From positions 1 through 64,000 of the forward strand of contig JAKSQV010000001.1 in assembly GCA_024403935.1 (NCBI GenBank): a stretch of DNA of 64,000 nucleotides, in the 5' to 3' direction. The notes below the pieces were generated by a model. It had not been told where the DNA came from, searched no databases, and saw only the letters and a list, made by a program, of their open reading frames with translations. The position numbers were made by a program, and so were the translations under genes. This DNA comes from Ruminococcus sp. Its GTDB lineage: Bacteria; Bacillota; Clostridia; Oscillospirales; Ruminococcaceae. Of this stretch, positions 1 to 7,900 are shown one piece after another (position 1 is the first letter of the stretch; every line of letters starts with the position of its first letter).

Positions 1-3000
1 AAGAAGTTCATCGGTTGGAGAATCCGCGGTGACAACAGCGGCAATGTCTACTATACCGGTCAGGACTTAGAGTACACCTCTGCGTTTGCGCGTACAGAGG
101 TGGACAAGGACGGAAAGACCAAAAAGGTAATAACTCTTGATGCAGTTTATCAGGAGGTTAATACCGCGAAGATCATCTATGATGCAAACGGCGGTACTGT
201 TGCTTCAGGTGCTGATTTAGGCGCTCCGACCGACACTGATCCTATCATTACCCCCAACAGAAAGTACACTGCTGCCACAGGCACTATCAGCAACCTCGTA
301 AACAATTCGGGCGTTCAGCTCAGCAGCGGTGAAGGATTTTCCAACGGCGTATACGAATTCACAGGCTGGAACACAAAGCCCGACGGCTCAGGTCAGCATT
401 TTGACAAGAGCGCTATCGTGAATGTCGATTCCGATGAGCCTGTAACTCTCTATGCTGAGTGGAGAATAAAAGTCTACTTCGATAAGAACAATGAAAATGT
501 CGAGTGGGGCGATGAGTGGAATACAGATACGAAATATGCGTATGACAGTAATACAGGACGTTATTATATAACTACTTATCTGCACGCTGTCATTGATGAG
601 CCGCCCTATGAGCTTATATCCTCAAAGTCGGATGAATCATTCCTTTTCTGGGGAGATGCTCGTTATACCGAAGAACTTGAGGAATTCGATTTCAGCCAGC
701 CTGTTGAAGCGGAAATGATACTCTATGCCGATTATGGCACACCTTTGAATGTACCGATTCATGTGGCAGATTCGTCCCAAAAAATAATTGAAAATAAGGA
801 TAATGAGTGGCGTATACAATCCGGCATTTCTGTCCGTGCAGGTGTAGATGTTCCGCTGACTAAAAAAACCGACACAACAGATTATGTTGATGCAGCCAAA
901 GTTAACGGTTATGAGTACGCATTTGCTTGTCTGAGCGACAGCTTTAAAAATGTCTCCGACAGCAAGACCATTGCATCCGTCACATACAATCGTTCAGAAA
1001 AGAGAGTATGGGTGAAATACACGGACGGTACAAGCGGTCCGATGCCGACAGACAAGGAAATATACCTTGTTTTCTACAAGCACCCGAAAACTCTGCCAAT
1101 AGGCTATGACGAGATAAAATCAAGCGGAGATCTTACAGCTCTTGCGACTATTAATTCTGCTCCCAAGACAGCAGATATTGCCAACAGCGGAAATACAAAC
1201 ATCTACGACATGGGCACAAGTGTTTCCGACGTTGCAAGCTACCTGCAGAACGGAACAGAATATAAGTATTTCTCCTATGCACTCGGCTCTAAGGAGGCAA
1301 CCTCGACAGAAGACCTGCGTATCATTACATCCCCTGTTGCGGTTACAAGCACATCCAAGCCGCACCTTTATGTAAAGGATGCATGGAACGGCATCACATA
1401 TTCGACAGATGGAAGTACATGGCATCAGGCAGGCGATGATGTTCAGCTCTATGTTGTATATTACAAGTCCCAGCCGACTATAGTAAATCTCGAAGAGGAA
1501 ACTATCGGTCTGCCGAGTGATATGAGCGAAGAGTTCACATATTCTGTTGAAATCGTTGAAAAACAGTATACAGCAACGGTTCGTCAGTATTATGATAAAA
1601 AAGGTTCAACTTATACATACAAGTCTGGTCGAGATGTGGTACGTTCCATTAATAATGATGAGAAACAGATATCCAAGACTACCGAAGTGTTTAACTTATC
1701 AAACGGTGAATCCAATTCGTTTACACTGTTCCATACTGATGTCACAGATACTCCCAAGTCATACACTAAGAACGGATATTCAGGTTCTGAATATTACGCT
1801 GATGTAAAAAGGACGTACAGCTATCAGACCATCAAGATAGTACAGACCGCAAAGGAAGGCTATACTACCGATCATGACGGCACGAACGGCACACACACTT
1901 CCAATCTCATATATGAGTATTCGACCAAGACTGATCCTGCTGATCAGGATGTACTGTATACCAATATACATACGCCCGTTCCGATAGAGCTGCACGTTGC
2001 AGTTATCGAAGGCGGAAAGATGGTCCTCAAGGACGATACCCTCCGCAGCAAAAACGAGACTGATTATAAGCTCGATATTGATATCGATAAGAGCTACAGC
2101 CTTTCCGATACTGCACAGTCAGGTCTGTTCGCAGGAGACAGGAACGACTATGTATTTGCAGGCATCGTTTACGGTACCGACGAAAACGGAATCGTTTCAT
2201 CATCTGCAAATGACATTACTACCGTAAAGTACGGTCAGCTCCAGACCACGAATACTTATGGCAGCTATGTAAACAATAACAAGGATTATCTGCTTGACGA
2301 AGGAAGAGCCCTTTATTACGTATACTACCGCAAACCCAGAGTAGTGTATGTCAAGGAAACTCCCGAAGGATTAAAGGTCATAGACGAGCCTGAAATGAAC
2401 GGAAGCTCAGTTCCGCTGAACGGAAAAACAGCAGAATCATGGGATGTTCTTGAAATCGGCGACGGCCTGACTTTTTCACAGTCAGGAGCAGGCTTCAGGG
2501 TACCGCCCAAGCTCGACGGACAAGACGAGCTTTCACTGGTATACAGCCGCATCGGCGTCGGAACTGAAGATTCTCCCTATACTCTGACGGATTCCTCGAC
2601 AGATAAGTACATGGAGCTTCGCATCAACAATGGTTCGGTTGAGTACCGCTATTCCGCTTCGGACAAGTGGAAGCCTTTCGATAGCGCACCTGTTGTTTAT
2701 GTGGTGTACAAGGAGGTCGGATACGATCTTCACATCACAAAGGAAGTAATCGGTATGTCTTCTGACCAAACATTCACGCTGACGATTCATTCCGATAAGC
2801 TGAAGGACGAAAAGTCATATATGATCTCAGGCTATCCCAATATCACTACAGTAAATCCTGTAAACAAAACTATCACACTTGAGATCAAAAACGGCAGCGA
2901 TTTTACGATCTCGGGACTTCCCGAAGGAACGTACACGCTGACAGAAAACGATATAACAGGCAATACCCTGACTGCAAATGTCAACGGTTACAGAGAAACA

Positions 3001-3201
3001 GTTACAAATAACTCTTTCAGCCTGTATCTGGAGAAGGATTCCGAAGCAGTTCTCACAAACACCCTTGAGGATGTGGCTGTGACAGGTGTGACGGATAATC
3101 AGCTCCCGTATCTCGTAATGGTATTAATGCTGCTTGGATTCTGGATGATAAGACGCAAATACTGCTATAGAAAGCCGCCGCGTGTGATCGCTCAGATTTG
3201 A
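1..3201 (+). CDS. Large cell-surface protein, 5' end outside window
   Basis: The reading frame is open from base 1, so this is the C-terminal part (about 1,066 residues seen) of a longer protein; the GTG at 100 is internal, not a start. Repeated blocks with 'YDANGGT' and 'FTGWNTKPDGSG...LYAEW' signatures are Listeria-Bacteroides (InlB B-type) repeats. A later beta-rich block with 'LPEGTYTLTEND' looks like the prealbumin/SpaA-type domains of Gram-positive surface proteins. The C-terminus has 'VAVTGVTDNQLP', a hydrophobic segment and the basic tail RRKYCYRK, the plan of a sortase substrate but without LPXTG. A class B sortase gene starts 95 bases downstream, suggesting that it anchors this protein. 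The function (adhesin or matrix) is inference. Many Asp/Thr/Tyr-rich stretches have no recognisable domain. Confidence 0.75.
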   Translation, partial: KKFIGWRIRGDNSGNVYYTGQDLEYTSAFARTEVDKDGKTKKVITLDAVYQEVNTAKIIYDANGGTVASGADLGAPTDTDPIITPNRKYTAATGTISNLVNNSGVQLSSGEGFSNGVYEFTGWNTKPDGSGQHFDKSAIVNVDSDEPVTLYAEWRIKVYFDKNNENVEWGDEWNTDTKYAYDSNTGRYYITTYLHAVIDEPPYELISSKSDESFLFWGDARYTEELEEFDFSQPVEAEMILYADYGTPLNVPIHVADSSQKIIENKDNEWRIQSGISVRAGVDVPLTKKTDTTDYVDAAKVNGYEYAFACLSDSFKNVSDSKTIASVTYNRSEKRVWVKYTDGTSGPMPTDKEIYLVFYKHPKTLPIGYDEIKSSGDLTALATINSAPKTADIANSGNTNIYDMGTSVSDVASYLQNGTEYKYFSYALGSKEATSTEDLRIITSPVAVTSTSKPHLYVKDAWNGITYSTDGSTWHQAGDDVQLYVVYYKSQPTIVNLEEETIGLPSDMSEEFTYSVEIVEKQYTATVRQYYDKKGSTYTYKSGRDVVRSINNDEKQISKTTEVFNLSNGESNSFTLFHTDVTDTPKSYTKNGYSGSEYYADVKRTYSYQTIKIVQTAKEGYTTDHDGTNGTHTSNLIYEYSTKTDPADQDVLYTNIHTPVPIELHVAVIEGGKMVLKDDTLRSKNETDYKLDIDIDKSYSLSDTAQSGLFAGDRNDYVFAGIVYGTDENGIVSSSANDITTVKYGQLQTTNTYGSYVNNNKDYLLDEGRALYYVYYRKPRVVYVKETPEGLKVIDEPEMNGSSVPLNGKTAESWDVLEIGDGLTFSQSGAGFRVPPKLDGQDELSLVYSRIGVGTEDSPYTLTDSSTDKYMELRINNGSVEYRYSASDKWKPFDSAPVVYVVYKEVGYDLHITKEVIGMSSDQTFTLTIHSDKLKDEKSYMISGYPNITTVNPVNKTITLEIKNGSDFTISGLPEGTYTLTENDITGNTLTANVNGYRETVTNNSFSLYLEKDSEAVLTNTLEDVAVTGVTDNQLPYLVMVLMLLGFWMIRRKYCYRKPPRVIAQI

Positions 3202-3295
3202 TACCCATAGTATCATGATATAATTCAAGCATCAGACTGTCGACCTGCAATATAAGCTGTGAGTAGACAGCCACTTTGTAAAGGAGGCAGACAAC

Positions 3296-4183
3296 ATGAT
3301 AAGATCCGTTCGGTTCTGGGCGGCAGTAATTCTTGTAGCCGTTCTGGTTGTCTGTCTGATATATAGAGCACATCGGCAAACCCATTCATCGCAGGACATT
3401 CCTCCTGCTGTATCAGCGGTTGTAACGACCGCTTCAGCCGTATCATCAGCTGCGGCTGCCACAACGACCACAACGATCAATATAACCACTACGACAGCGT
3501 CAGCGGAGAATGTTCCGCAGACTGAGGCTGCTGCATCTGCACCTACGGAAGAAGATGTGACTGAATGGACAAATTCAGGCTCTGAACCGTATCTGTCATT
3601 GCAGAAGTATCAGGATATGCAGGACAGGACCGCGCAGCTGTCGGAAGGTTATCCTGATTTTGTTGGCTGGCTGTATCTGGCAGATTCTGACATTGATTAT
3701 GCGGTGGTGCAGGGAAGCGATAATCAGTATTTTCTATCCCACGCGCCAAACGGCAAGGAATATGAATGCGGCTCGATTTTCCTTGATTACCGGTGTGACC
3801 GACATTTTTCCGACAGCACAAATATCCTTTTCGGACACAATATGTCTTCGGGAATGTTCGGAGATCTGCGCAGATGGCGCAGTCAGGAGGAGTTTGACGC
3901 CCACCGTTACGGCTGGTTCATGACTCCCGATACACTCTATATGATAGATTTTTTCGTCATGTCCGTGACAAGCGGTTATGACGCGGTTTATACTGTCCCG
4001 TGTGAAGCTGACGAATGGCGGAGCCGTCTGCTTGAGAACGCACTGTTCACAAGAGAAATGGCATTTTCGCCTGACGACAGGTATTTGTTGCTGACGACCT
4101 GTGCTGCTGATTTTAATGCGGCAAGATTGCAGTATACGGGCAGACTTGTGCCTATGACGGGCAGCAGTGACTATCTTCGCTGA
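3296..4183 (+). CDS. srtB: Class B sortase
   Basis: A 295-residue membrane-anchored transpeptidase predicted to cleave a sorting motif and attach proteins to the wall. There is an N-terminal membrane segment (about 7-23), a Thr/Ala-rich spacer (about 43-85), then the sortase fold: 'DFVGWLYLADSDIDYAVVQ' is typical of SrtB. The catalytic residues are visible: His181 in FGHNM, Cys269 in LLTTCA and Arg277 in AARLQ. The start ATG has AAGGAGG eight bases upstream. It follows the surface protein by 95 bases, and a TATAAT at 3219 could give it some independent expression. Its likely substrate is the upstream protein. Whether it also anchors ScaE (NPKTG motif, 44 kb away) cannot be told from sequence. 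Confidence 0.9.
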   Translation: MIRSVRFWAAVILVAVLVVCLIYRAHRQTHSSQDIPPAVSAVVTTASAVSSAAAATTTTTINITTTTASAENVPQTEAAASAPTEEDVTEWTNSGSEPYLSLQKYQDMQDRTAQLSEGYPDFVGWLYLADSDIDYAVVQGSDNQYFLSHAPNGKEYECGSIFLDYRCDRHFSDSTNILFGHNMSSGMFGDLRRWRSQEEFDAHRYGWFMTPDTLYMIDFFVMSVTSGYDAVYTVPCEADEWRSRLLENALFTREMAFSPDDRYLLLTTCAADFNAARLQYTGRLVPMTGSSDYLR

Positions 4184-4232
4184 ATAATTCTGTTCAGTTC
4201 AGGGGCGAAGTGCTCCCTGATGCAGATAACAC

Positions 4233-4271
4233 AAAAAAGCTGATGCATCATTATGAGCGCATCAGCTTTTT
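4233..4271. terminator. Bidirectional terminator after the sortase and metal operons
   Basis: Inverted repeat with arms of about 12 bases (4235-4246 and 4259-4270) flanked by an A-run on the left and a T-run on the right, between convergent genes. It can serve both strands. Confidence 0.8.
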
Positions 4272-4295
4272 CTGTATGTTTACAAAGTGTTTCCG

Positions 4296-4763
4296 TCAGG
4301 CTTGCATTTCTGCATGGATGAGCTGGCAATAGATGCTGCCTGCTTCCTCGTAAGTATCAAATTTGCCGCTCACGGTGATCTCAGTTCCTGCCTCAGGATA
4401 ATCGTCTGGGTATTTGACGTCTCCTTCAAGCACGAACTCGATTCCCTGCGCACAGCAGGCAGTTGCATCAGAAATGATGACAGCGAAATAGTTCTTGCCG
4501 TTTGACGGATCCTGATAGATGCTGAAAGGTCCTTTCATCCTGACACTTTTGCCCATATACTTTTCAGGCGTCTGCATCATATCGCTGACCTGACTATACA
4601 CCATTGTGCTGCTCATGGTCGTCAGGTCAATCTCAGGCTTGCCGTCTGAGGTTGTGTCTGCGGAAGCAGCCGATGCTCCCGAGTTGCTTCCGTCAGCAGG
4701 AGCTGCATTGCCGCAGCCTGTGAGCAGGAGTGCAGACAGACATATCAAAAGAAGCTTTTTCAT
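4296..4763 (-). CDS. Lipoprotein, last gene of the metal ABC operon
   Basis: A 155-residue predicted lipoprotein: signal peptide with lipobox LLTGC (Cys17), a low-complexity Ser/Ala linker to about residue 40, then a compact domain with 'GKSVRMKGPF', 'GTEITVSGKF' and 'SIYCQLIHA', which reads like an OB-fold. It overlaps the permease gene by four bases (ATGA), so it is translationally coupled to the metal transporter. An accessory role in metal capture or sensing is inference from this position. CC at residues 103-104 and one more Cys could bind metal. I do not recognise a named family. Confidence 0.7.
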   Translation of the reverse strand: MKKLLLICLSALLLTGCGNAAPADGSNSGASAASADTTSDGKPEIDLTTMSSTMVYSQVSDMMQTPEKYMGKSVRMKGPFSIYQDPSNGKNYFAVIISDATACCAQGIEFVLEGDVKYPDDYPEAGTEITVSGKFDTYEEAGSIYCQLIHAEMQA

Positions 4764-5602
4764 GATTTTATCCTCCCGATGAGTGAAAATACAAAGAATA
4801 CCACAATATCCGCTGCAACTATCGTAGAGCCGACAGGTGTGGAGAACAGTATTGACAGAATAATGCCCAGTGCGGCACAGAATACCGAGATGACCGCAGA
4901 GCAGATGATAACGCTGCGGAAGCTCTTGAACACGCGCATTGCCGACAGTGCAGGGAAAATGATAAGTGCTGAGATGAGCAGAGATCCGACCAGATTCATA
5001 GCAAGCACGATGATAAGCGCGGTTATTACAGCTATCATCAGATTATAGGCATTTGCGCGGATACCTGTGGCTTTTGAAAAGTTCTCGTCAAAGGTGACGG
5101 CGAATATCTTGTTGTAAAACAGCAGGAATACTGCTATTACGACTGCGGAAATGCCGATGCAGAGCCATACTTCGCTGACAGTCAGCGTGAGTATGGAGGT
5201 CGATCCGAACAGCGTACTGCATACATCTCCCGCAATGTTAGCAGATTTTGAAAAGAGGTTTATCAAGAGGTATCCTATGGCGAGTGCTCCGACCGAGATC
5301 ATTGCAACAGCCGCATCTCCCTTTATCTTTGTATTCTGTCCCGATCTGAGCAGAAGTATCGCCGATATGACCGTTACAGGCAGGATTATGAGCATATTGT
5401 TCGTTACTCCGACAACGGCTGCGACAGCCATTGCACCGAAAGCAACGTGTGAAAGTCCGTCGCCGATGAATGAGAAACGCTTCAGCACGAGAGTTACGCC
5501 GAGCAGCGAGGAACACAGTGCGATCAGCAGTCCGACTATCATCGCGTAGCGTACAAACGGGTATGTGAAATAGTATGACAGTGTATTAAAGAGTTCCGAC
5601 AT
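4760..5602 (-). CDS. Metal ABC transporter permease (ZnuB/MntB type)
   Basis: A 280-residue ABC-3 family permease with about eight membrane helices. The conserved cytoplasmic stretch 'FSFIGDGLSHVAFGAMA' near residues 42-58 and 'DENFSKATGIRANAYNL' near 172-188 are typical of zinc/manganese/iron chelate-type permeases. It overlaps the upstream ATPase gene by 17 bases and the lipoprotein gene by four, so the operon is tightly packed. Metal specificity (Zn or Mn) cannot be read from the permease; the operator type and binding-protein features favour zinc. Confidence 0.9.
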   Translation of the reverse strand: MSELFNTLSYYFTYPFVRYAMIVGLLIALCSSLLGVTLVLKRFSFIGDGLSHVAFGAMAVAAVVGVTNNMLIILPVTVISAILLLRSGQNTKIKGDAAVAMISVGALAIGYLLINLFSKSANIAGDVCSTLFGSTSILTLTVSEVWLCIGISAVVIAVFLLFYNKIFAVTFDENFSKATGIRANAYNLMIAVITALIIVLAMNLVGSLLISALIIFPALSAMRVFKSFRSVIICSAVISVFCAALGIILSILFSTPVGSTIVAADIVVFFVFSLIGRIKS

Positions 5603-6320
5603 CGCTGCTGCCCTCCTCTCCGAAATTGCAGAGAAATGCCTGTCCTATCCTGCTTTTCAGATATTCATCCTTGGTGCCGAAGAATTGCTGTGTCTTGCCT
5701 ATCTGAAGGATATGTGTGGCATAGGTTATCGCGTTTATATCGTGGGAGATCATCAGGATAGTTACCTGTTCCTCACGGTTGAGCTTTGCTGTCAGCTCGT
5801 ACATTTCACGGGCTGCCTTCGGATCAAGTCCTGTGACAGGTTCATCGAGCAGGAGCATTTTTCTCGTGGCGCACAGTGCCCTTGCGAGCAGAACGCGCTG
5901 CTGCTGACCTCCTGACAGCTCACGGTAGCAGGACTTTGCGAGATCGGTGATGCCGAGCTTTTCCATTGCCGACCTTGCCATTTCTTTTTCCTCACGGTTA
6001 TAGAACGGTCGGAGACCGCAGCGGTTGAGGCAGCCTGACTGTACGATCTCGCGTACGGATGCAGGAAAGTCGCGCTGTACCTGTGTTTGCTGAGGCAGAT
6101 AGCCGATCTCATTCTGTGCCATATCGCCGCAGAACGTTATGCTGCCGCCCATAAGCGGGGTGAGCCCGAGCAGCGTCTTCATCAGTGTGCTCTTGCCTGC
6201 GCCGTTTTCACCCAGAACGCAGAGATAATCACCGCGGCTGACCGAAAAGTCGATCTGCTCGCTGACAACGTTGTTGTCGTAGCCGAGCACCGCTTTTTCA
6301 CATTTTAACTGTACACTCAT
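5586..6320 (-). CDS. Metal ABC transporter ATPase (ZnuC type)
   Basis: A 244-residue ABC ATPase: Walker A 'GENGAGKST' near residue 37, signature 'LSGGQQQR' near 139, Walker B 'MLLLDEP' near 157, and a switch His in 'MISHD'. It energises uptake by the adjacent permease. The length is normal for ZnuC/MntA-type subunits. The start overlaps the end of the binding-protein gene (ATGA). The C-terminal 30 residues after 'LKSRIGQAFLCNFGEEG' are slightly extended and lack known motifs. Confidence 0.9.
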   Translation of the reverse strand: MSVQLKCEKAVLGYDNNVVSEQIDFSVSRGDYLCVLGENGAGKSTLMKTLLGLTPLMGGSITFCGDMAQNEIGYLPQQTQVQRDFPASVREIVQSGCLNRCGLRPFYNREEKEMARSAMEKLGITDLAKSCYRELSGGQQQRVLLARALCATRKMLLLDEPVTGLDPKAAREMYELTAKLNREEQVTILMISHDINAITYATHILQIGKTQQFFGTKDEYLKSRIGQAFLCNFGEEGSSDVGTL

Positions 6321-7291
6321 TTTAATGCTTCCTTCAGTATATCCAGATTTTTCTGCATGATGCCGAGATAACTTGCTCCGTCATCGGCTTTGTCTGCTGT
6401 GACGGACTGCATGGAATCCAGCTCTGCTATCGTCTGATTTTTATCGTTTGTATTGCGGATAAGTGCTTCCGCGATGGACTTATCTGAGTTTTCAAGCGTA
6501 AAAACGGTATCAAGATGCAGTTCATCAGCTTTGCCTGCAAGGAATGAGATAGTTTCAAAGCTTGCTTCCGTTTCAGCGGAGCAGCCGACAAATGCCGCAT
6601 AGTAGTCCAGACCATAGTCGTCCGTCAGATAGCGGAACGGGAAGCGGTCGCCGAAAAGCAGCGTTTTACAGCTTGCATTGTCTGCCATATCGCGGTACTC
6701 TGAGTCCATGTCATCGAGCTTTGCAGTGTATTCTGCGCAGTTGGCAGCGTAGTCCGAAGCGTTGTCAGCATCGAGCGCGGAAAGCTCCGAACAGATCACA
6801 TCGCAGAACAGCTTTGCATTGCTGAGAGAGAGCCAGACGTGTTCGTCATATTCGGGCTCGTCTTCGGCTTCTTCTTCCTCCTCAGCTTCCATACCTTCCT
6901 TTATTTCTTCTTCTTTGGCAGCATCACCCAGAGCCTCCAACAGGTTTATGGCGTGCATATCCTGATTTTTGGCGCTTTTGAGAGCATCCTCAGCCCAGCC
7001 GTCCGATTCGCCGCCAACATAGAGAAACAGGTCACACTCCGAGATCTTCACCATATCCTGAGCAGTCGGCTGAAAGCTGTGAAGATCCGCGCCGCTGTCG
7101 AGGAGATACGAGATATCCGCCTCATCGGCATGGCTGCCGAGCAGTTCTCTTGTCCAGTCGTATGCAGGGAATACAGTGCAGACGATATGCAGCTTGTCCG
7201 GATCGCTGCCTGTATTGTTTGTATTGCCGCAGCCCGATGCTCCGCCTGCAAGCAGGAGCATTGTCAGCAGTATTGTACTGATTCTTTTCAT
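6317..7291 (-). CDS. Metal-binding lipoprotein of the ABC importer (ZnuA-like)
   Basis: A 324-residue cluster-9 (ZnuA/TroA-type) binding lipoprotein. I start at the ATG at 7291 (MKRIS) because it opens a signal peptide with lipobox GGASGC (Cys21); the longer frame upstream has no ribosome site and crosses a palindrome. Probable metal ligands are His71 (DLHSFQPT) and His151 (YDEHVWLS). Between them, residues 127-150 form a strongly acidic loop (mostly Glu) where zinc-specific ZnuA proteins usually have a His-rich loop. First gene of the core transporter after the small Cys-rich protein; spacing to the ATPase is a four-base overlap. Confidence 0.88.
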   Translation of the reverse strand: MKRISTILLTMLLLAGGASGCGNTNNTGSDPDKLHIVCTVFPAYDWTRELLGSHADEADISYLLDSGADLHSFQPTAQDMVKISECDLFLYVGGESDGWAEDALKSAKNQDMHAINLLEALGDAAKEEEIKEGMEAEEEEEAEDEPEYDEHVWLSLSNAKLFCDVICSELSALDADNASDYAANCAEYTAKLDDMDSEYRDMADNASCKTLLFGDRFPFRYLTDDYGLDYYAAFVGCSAETEASFETISFLAGKADELHLDTVFTLENSDKSIAEALIRNTNDKNQTIAELDSMQSVTADKADDGASYLGIMQKNLDILKEALK

Positions 7292-7344
7292 ATAAATATC
7301 AACCTCCGAATTGTTTAAAAGTGCATAAAGCACCAGCAAAGCAG

Positions 7345-7368
7345 GGGCACGGGAACGTTCCCGTGCCC
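7345..7368 (-). promoter_or_regulatory. Perfect 24-base palindrome in the metal operon
   Basis: Twelve-base arms (7345-7356 and 7357-7368) with no spacer, very GC-rich, lying between the Cys-rich gene and the ZnuA-like gene on the transcribed strand. There is no T-run after it, so it is more likely an RNA processing or stability hairpin, or a leaky attenuator that lowers downstream expression, than a simple terminator. Confidence 0.6.
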
Positions 7369-7394
7369 TTGCTGCCATGCAGTATGATCTTCAG

Positions 7395-7691
7395 CTAATT
7401 CAGGAGTCTGACTTTAAGCTGTACAGGCGAACAGATGCAGTCTGTCGTACAGCCCGTCTGTATCGGAGCTGTGAAAAAAACTGCGGCGGGAGCGGCGGTC
7501 TGTGATGCAGCCGCTGCCGAGCCTGTATTCAGAGCCTCCTCGCACTGACGCAGAGAAGCGCAGACCGCACAGCCTTCACCTGTGCAGTTGTGATTTGCAT
7601 GTGTGGAAATGAAAACAGGTGCACTGAGCATGACAATGAAGAAAACCGCACATATCACGGCGGATGCGACACGGTTGATACGCTTGTTCAT
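7395..7691 (-). CDS. Small Cys-rich membrane protein heading the metal operon
   Basis: A 98-residue protein with one N-terminal membrane segment or signal (about 9-29) and an external part with 'CTGEGCAVCASLRQCEE' and later 'GCTTDCIC', about eight cysteines in all. No family name recognised. It lies first behind the Fur-family operator and has a good site (GGAGG) before ATG 7691. Similar small membrane proteins often precede zinc importers in Firmicutes, so a role in metal handling is plausible but inferred. His33 plus the Cys motifs could bind zinc. Confidence 0.65.
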   Translation of the reverse strand: MNKRINRVASAVICAVFFIVMLSAPVFISTHANHNCTGEGCAVCASLRQCEEALNTGSAAAASQTAAPAAVFFTAPIQTGCTTDCICSPVQLKVRLLN

Positions 7692-7713
7692 GCTGATGCC
7701 TCCTTTTGTAATT

Positions 7714-7728
7714 TGAGAATGGTTATCA
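7714..7728 (-). promoter_or_regulatory. Fur-family operator (Zur or Fur box)
   Basis: A 7-1-7 inverted repeat TGAGAAT-G-GTTATCA, close to the TGATAATnATTATCA consensus of Fur/Zur/PerR operators, 23 bases upstream of the first start codon of the metal operon. Its position suggests repression when metal is plentiful. Which family member binds cannot be decided from the site. Confidence 0.7.
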
Positions 7729-7822
7729 TTTTACAACCTATTTATCGTATCATATTTCATGCGATTTGTCAAGCGGTTAATGATGAAAAAATCGTGATAT
7801 TTGCGCCGCGTAAGTCCCGAAC

Positions 7823-7855
7823 AGAAAACCGCCGTGGAGAATGCTCCACGGCGGT
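7823..7855 (-). terminator. Terminator of the 7901 cellulase gene
   Basis: Twelve-base perfect stem (7828-7839 with 7844-7855) and a four-base loop; on the minus strand it is followed by a short T-run. It lies about 45 bases past the cellulase stop codon. Confidence 0.8.
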
Positions 7856-7900
7856 GATATGCTGTATTCAGTGTATGACGCTCAGCTTCTGTAAGACTTT

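Noticed and set aside
100..102. GTG as the start of the first surface protein
   Set aside because: The frame stays open to base 1 with the same repeat-type sequence, so the gene begins before the window.
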